This document shows positions 6,620-8,068 of a DNA stretch of 8,068 nucleotides, in pieces. The DNA comes from JBEKEX01 sp050013615 (GTDB lineage Bacteria > Chloroflexota > Anaerolineae > Anaerolineales > Anaerolineaceae). The number at the start of each line of letters is the position of its first letter. The first letter of the stretch is position 1. A model generated the notes under the pieces. It was not told where the DNA came from and ran no database searches. It was given only the letters and a program-made list of their open reading frames with translations. A program made the translations under genes and the position numbers. The stretch lies in assembly GCA_050013615.1 (NCBI GenBank), contig JBEKEX010000121.1, positions 1 to 8,068 on the forward strand. The letters run 5' to 3'.

Positions 6620-7228
6620 TCAGCTCATTTCCTGCCTGCCGGCCAGCGCCCGCAGCAGCGTGTTTTGATCGGCATATTCCAGGTCACCACCCATGGGAAG
6701 GCCGCGTGCCAGGCGGGTGATGTGGACATTCAACGGTAAAAGCTGCTGGCGCAGATAGAGCGCTGTGGCATCGCCTTCCATGCTGGGGTTGGTCGCCAGG
6801 ATGACTTCTTTGATGGTGCCGCTACGCACGCGCTGGATCAGGGGGTCGATCTTGAGATCGTCCGGGCCGATGCCTTCGATGGGCGAGAGTACCCCGTGCA
6901 GCACGTGGTAATGGCCGTTGAAGCCGCCGGTCTGTTCCAGGACGAGCACGTCCAGCGGCTCTTCCACCACGCAGACCAGGCTGCCATCCCGTTTGGGGTT
7001 GGAGCAGATATCGCACAGTTCCTGTTGTGCCAGGGTGATGTTGAAGCATTGCGGGCATTGGCTGGTGGCCGATTTCAAAGCCAGCAGCGCTTCGGCCAGT
7101 TGTTGCGGAATTTCGTCCGTGCCGCGCAGCAGATAGAATGTCAGGCGGGAAGCGGTTTTAGGGCCGATCCCCGGCAGGCGCTCGAAGGCATTGATCAAAT
7201 TCTGGACGGGTGCAGGTAAGATGGGCAT
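6620..7228 (-). CDS. recR: Recombination mediator RecR
   Basis: 202 residues, the normal RecR length. The protein loads RecA at gaps with RecO/RecF in recombinational repair by clamping DNA as a ring-shaped oligomer. An N-terminal helix-hairpin-helix LPGIGPKTASRL (18-29) is followed by a C4 zinc finger (C58, C61, C72, C75). The Toprim domain runs about 83-175, with acidic residues E89/E90 and the EGD of NPSMEGDA (147-154). The C-terminus has the conserved ITRLARGLPMGGDLEYAD stretch (170-187). All expected motifs are intact. It is the last gene of the dnaX-ybaB-recR set, starting 11 bases after the ybaB stop. Its ribosome site is weak (AAAGAGAAA), so translation may be coupled to ybaB. No clear terminator follows its stop codon. 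Confidence 0.98.
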   Translation of the reverse strand: MPILPAPVQNLINAFERLPGIGPKTASRLTFYLLRGTDEIPQQLAEALLALKSATSQCPQCFNITLAQQELCDICSNPKRDGSLVCVVEEPLDVLVLEQTGGFNGHYHVLHGVLSPIEGIGPDDLKIDPLIQRVRSGTIKEVILATNPSMEGDATALYLRQQLLPLNVHITRLARGLPMGGDLEYADQNTLLRALAGRQEMS

Positions 7229-7239
7229 TGAATTTCTCT

Positions 7240-7575
7240 TTATAGCCCGGGGATACCGCCTGCCAGCGGGCCAAGTTTATCGGAAGCCAGCTGGCGGGAT
7301 TGGTCCAGCGCCAGGTTGACCGCACTGAGCATCAGGTCTTGCAGCATTTCGGCGTCAGCATCCTTCAACAGCGCCGGGTCGATCTCCACGTTCTTGCAAT
7401 GCTGGTCGCCGGTCATCGTGACCTTGAGCGCTCCGCCCCCCACGCTGGCGGTGACCGTTTCGACGGCGAGCTGGGCTTGCGCCGCTTCCATTTGTTCCTG
7501 CAGCCGTTTGAACTGTTGCATCATTCCACTGTTGCCGCCCATGCCACCGGCGGGACGGTTGAAACCTTTTGCCAT
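7240..7575 (-). CDS. ybaB: YbaB/EbfC-family nucleoid-associated protein
   Basis: 111 residues, typical of this family of small dimeric DNA-binding proteins. After a Gly/Met-rich N-terminus (about 1-19) comes the helix MQQFKRLQEQMEAAQAQL, about 19-36. The conserved core is VTASVGGGALKVTMTGDQHCKNVEIDPALL (41-70), and a C-terminal helix (about 75-100) leads to the usual ending PLAGGIPGL. The protein binds DNA with little specificity; links to fork maintenance are known for some members. It lies between dnaX and recR in the classic order, 11 bases from each, with AGAGGAG 5-6 bases before its ATG overlapping the dnaX stop codon. Confidence is high for family, low for exact role. Confidence 0.96.
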   Translation of the reverse strand: MAKGFNRPAGGMGGNSGMMQQFKRLQEQMEAAQAQLAVETVTASVGGGALKVTMTGDQHCKNVEIDPALLKDADAEMLQDLMLSAVNLALDQSRQLASDKLGPLAGGIPGL

Positions 7576-7581
7576 GTTGCT

Positions 7582-7588
7582 CTCCTCT
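7582..7588 (-). promoter_or_regulatory. Shine-Dalgarno of ybaB overlapping the dnaX stop codon
   Basis: The minus strand reads AGAGGAG, 6 bases before the ybaB ATG at 7575, and its first two bases lie inside the dnaX TAG (7587-7589). Terminating ribosomes would sit on this site, which fits translational coupling. Confidence 0.75.
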
Positions 7589-8068
7589 AATCTTTATGTA
7601 CGACCTGTCCGCCTTCACTGATCGCCACGGCGACGATCCCATCGCCGTCCGCTCCCAGATCCTCGGGGGCAGTCTTGGCTTTGTTGCTTACTACGGCACA
7701 GGTGATCCTGATATCCACACCCAAGGTATCTTTGATGGCCTGGTGGGTCACCTCCAGGTTATCGTTAAGCTCCATCTTGGACTTCAATACTTCACTGGCA
7801 AAACCCAGGACCAGGACGTTGTTCTTGACCGAAATCGACTTGCACGAATTGAGCAGTCCTTCGGTCTGCCAGTGCATTTTTTTCACGGTCGTGCGAATGC
7901 GCGACCAGTTCTGTTGGATAGCAGCCGCGCCGGTCGATGGCACGGCTGCAGTCGATTTGTTCGATTCGGCCGGTGCACTCGGCTTGGGTTGTGGTGCTGG
8001 TGGAGTTGCTTCAGTATGTTTGGGTGATACACTGACCACTTTGCGGCCGGAGTTGATGGGCGGTTGCG
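7587..8068 (-). CDS. dnaX: DNA polymerase III subunit gamma/tau, C-terminal end only (partial)
   Basis: 159 residues are visible and the frame stays open to the right edge. The ATPase clamp-loader part is outside the window. The visible part starts with a flexible Pro/Ala/Ser-rich linker (about 49 residues). A compact C-terminal domain follows, with NWSRIRTTVKKMHWQTEGLLNSC and then KSISVKNNVLVLGFASEVLKSKM, the helix-then-strand layout seen in many tau C-termini. The last 25 residues are acidic and Gly-rich (ADGDGIVAVA). A GTG at 8039 could look like a start but lies within the linker and is not one. Identification rests mostly on the gene order dnaX-ybaB-recR plus this tail, because the motor motifs cannot be seen. 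Confidence 0.85.
   Translation of the reverse strand, partial: QPPINSGRKVVSVSPKHTEATPPAPQPKPSAPAESNKSTAAVPSTGAAAIQQNWSRIRTTVKKMHWQTEGLLNSCKSISVKNNVLVLGFASEVLKSKMELNDNLEVTHQAIKDTLGVDIRITCAVVSNKAKTAPEDLGADGDGIVAVAISEGGQVVHKD

Noticed and set aside
8037..8039. GTG at 8039 as the start of an independent 150-residue gene
   Set aside because: The frame remains open upstream to the window edge with the same Pro-rich composition, and the position before ybaB-recR fits the tail of dnaX.

Overview
The window (8068 bases, moderately GC-rich) is almost fully coding. It carries seven clearly supported genes plus one small hypothetical gene, and no RNA gene, mobile element or CRISPR array that I can see. 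Class or phylum cannot be proved from this stretch. The best guess is a Chloroflexota bacterium, probably class Anaerolineae. That guess rests on remembered resemblance: the helical cytoplasmic N-terminus of the sortase, the degenerate PP2C-like/propeller membrane protein, the small one-helix protein, and the style of the dnaX tail. Confidence in the taxon is about 0.6.

Left part (1-1966, minus strand). Read in the direction of transcription, this holds a membrane-anchored class D-like sortase (1966-1043), a 72-residue single-helix membrane protein (987-769) with a good Shine-Dalgarno, and the N-terminal two thirds of a class V aminotransferase (707 to the left edge) behind a perfect AAGGAGGT. 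The three lie head to tail with gaps of 55 and 61 bases and may share a transcript.

Middle (2079-6593). A 790-residue minus-strand protein joins a PP2C-like cytoplasmic domain, a Pro/Glu-rich linker, one membrane helix and a C-terminal beta-propeller-like domain. The PP2C metal-binding aspartates appear to be gone, so it is probably a pseudophosphatase. Divergent from it is a 669-residue GT-C-type polytopic membrane protein on the plus strand. The 132 bases between them carry a perfect TATAAT pointing right, 13 bases before the GT-C start codon, and an adjoining TAAAAT pointing left. The sortase gene also has a perfect TATAAT just before its start codon, and neither gene has a convincing Shine-Dalgarno. 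Together these suggest very short, near-leaderless 5' ends.

Right part (6620-8068, minus strand). This is the widespread housekeeping cluster dnaX - ybaB/ebfC - recR: clamp-loader subunit tail, small nucleoid protein and recombination mediator. The genes are 11 bases apart and dnaX runs off the right edge. recR converges on the GT-C gene with only 26 bases between them and no obvious intrinsic terminator.

Functionally, the right part is replication and repair and the middle is cell envelope. The left combines a protein-anchoring or protein-processing enzyme with an amino-acid enzyme that may serve in serine/glycine metabolism. The least explained part is the envelope set: sortase, pseudophosphatase-propeller and small membrane protein. 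It has no sortase substrate in view.
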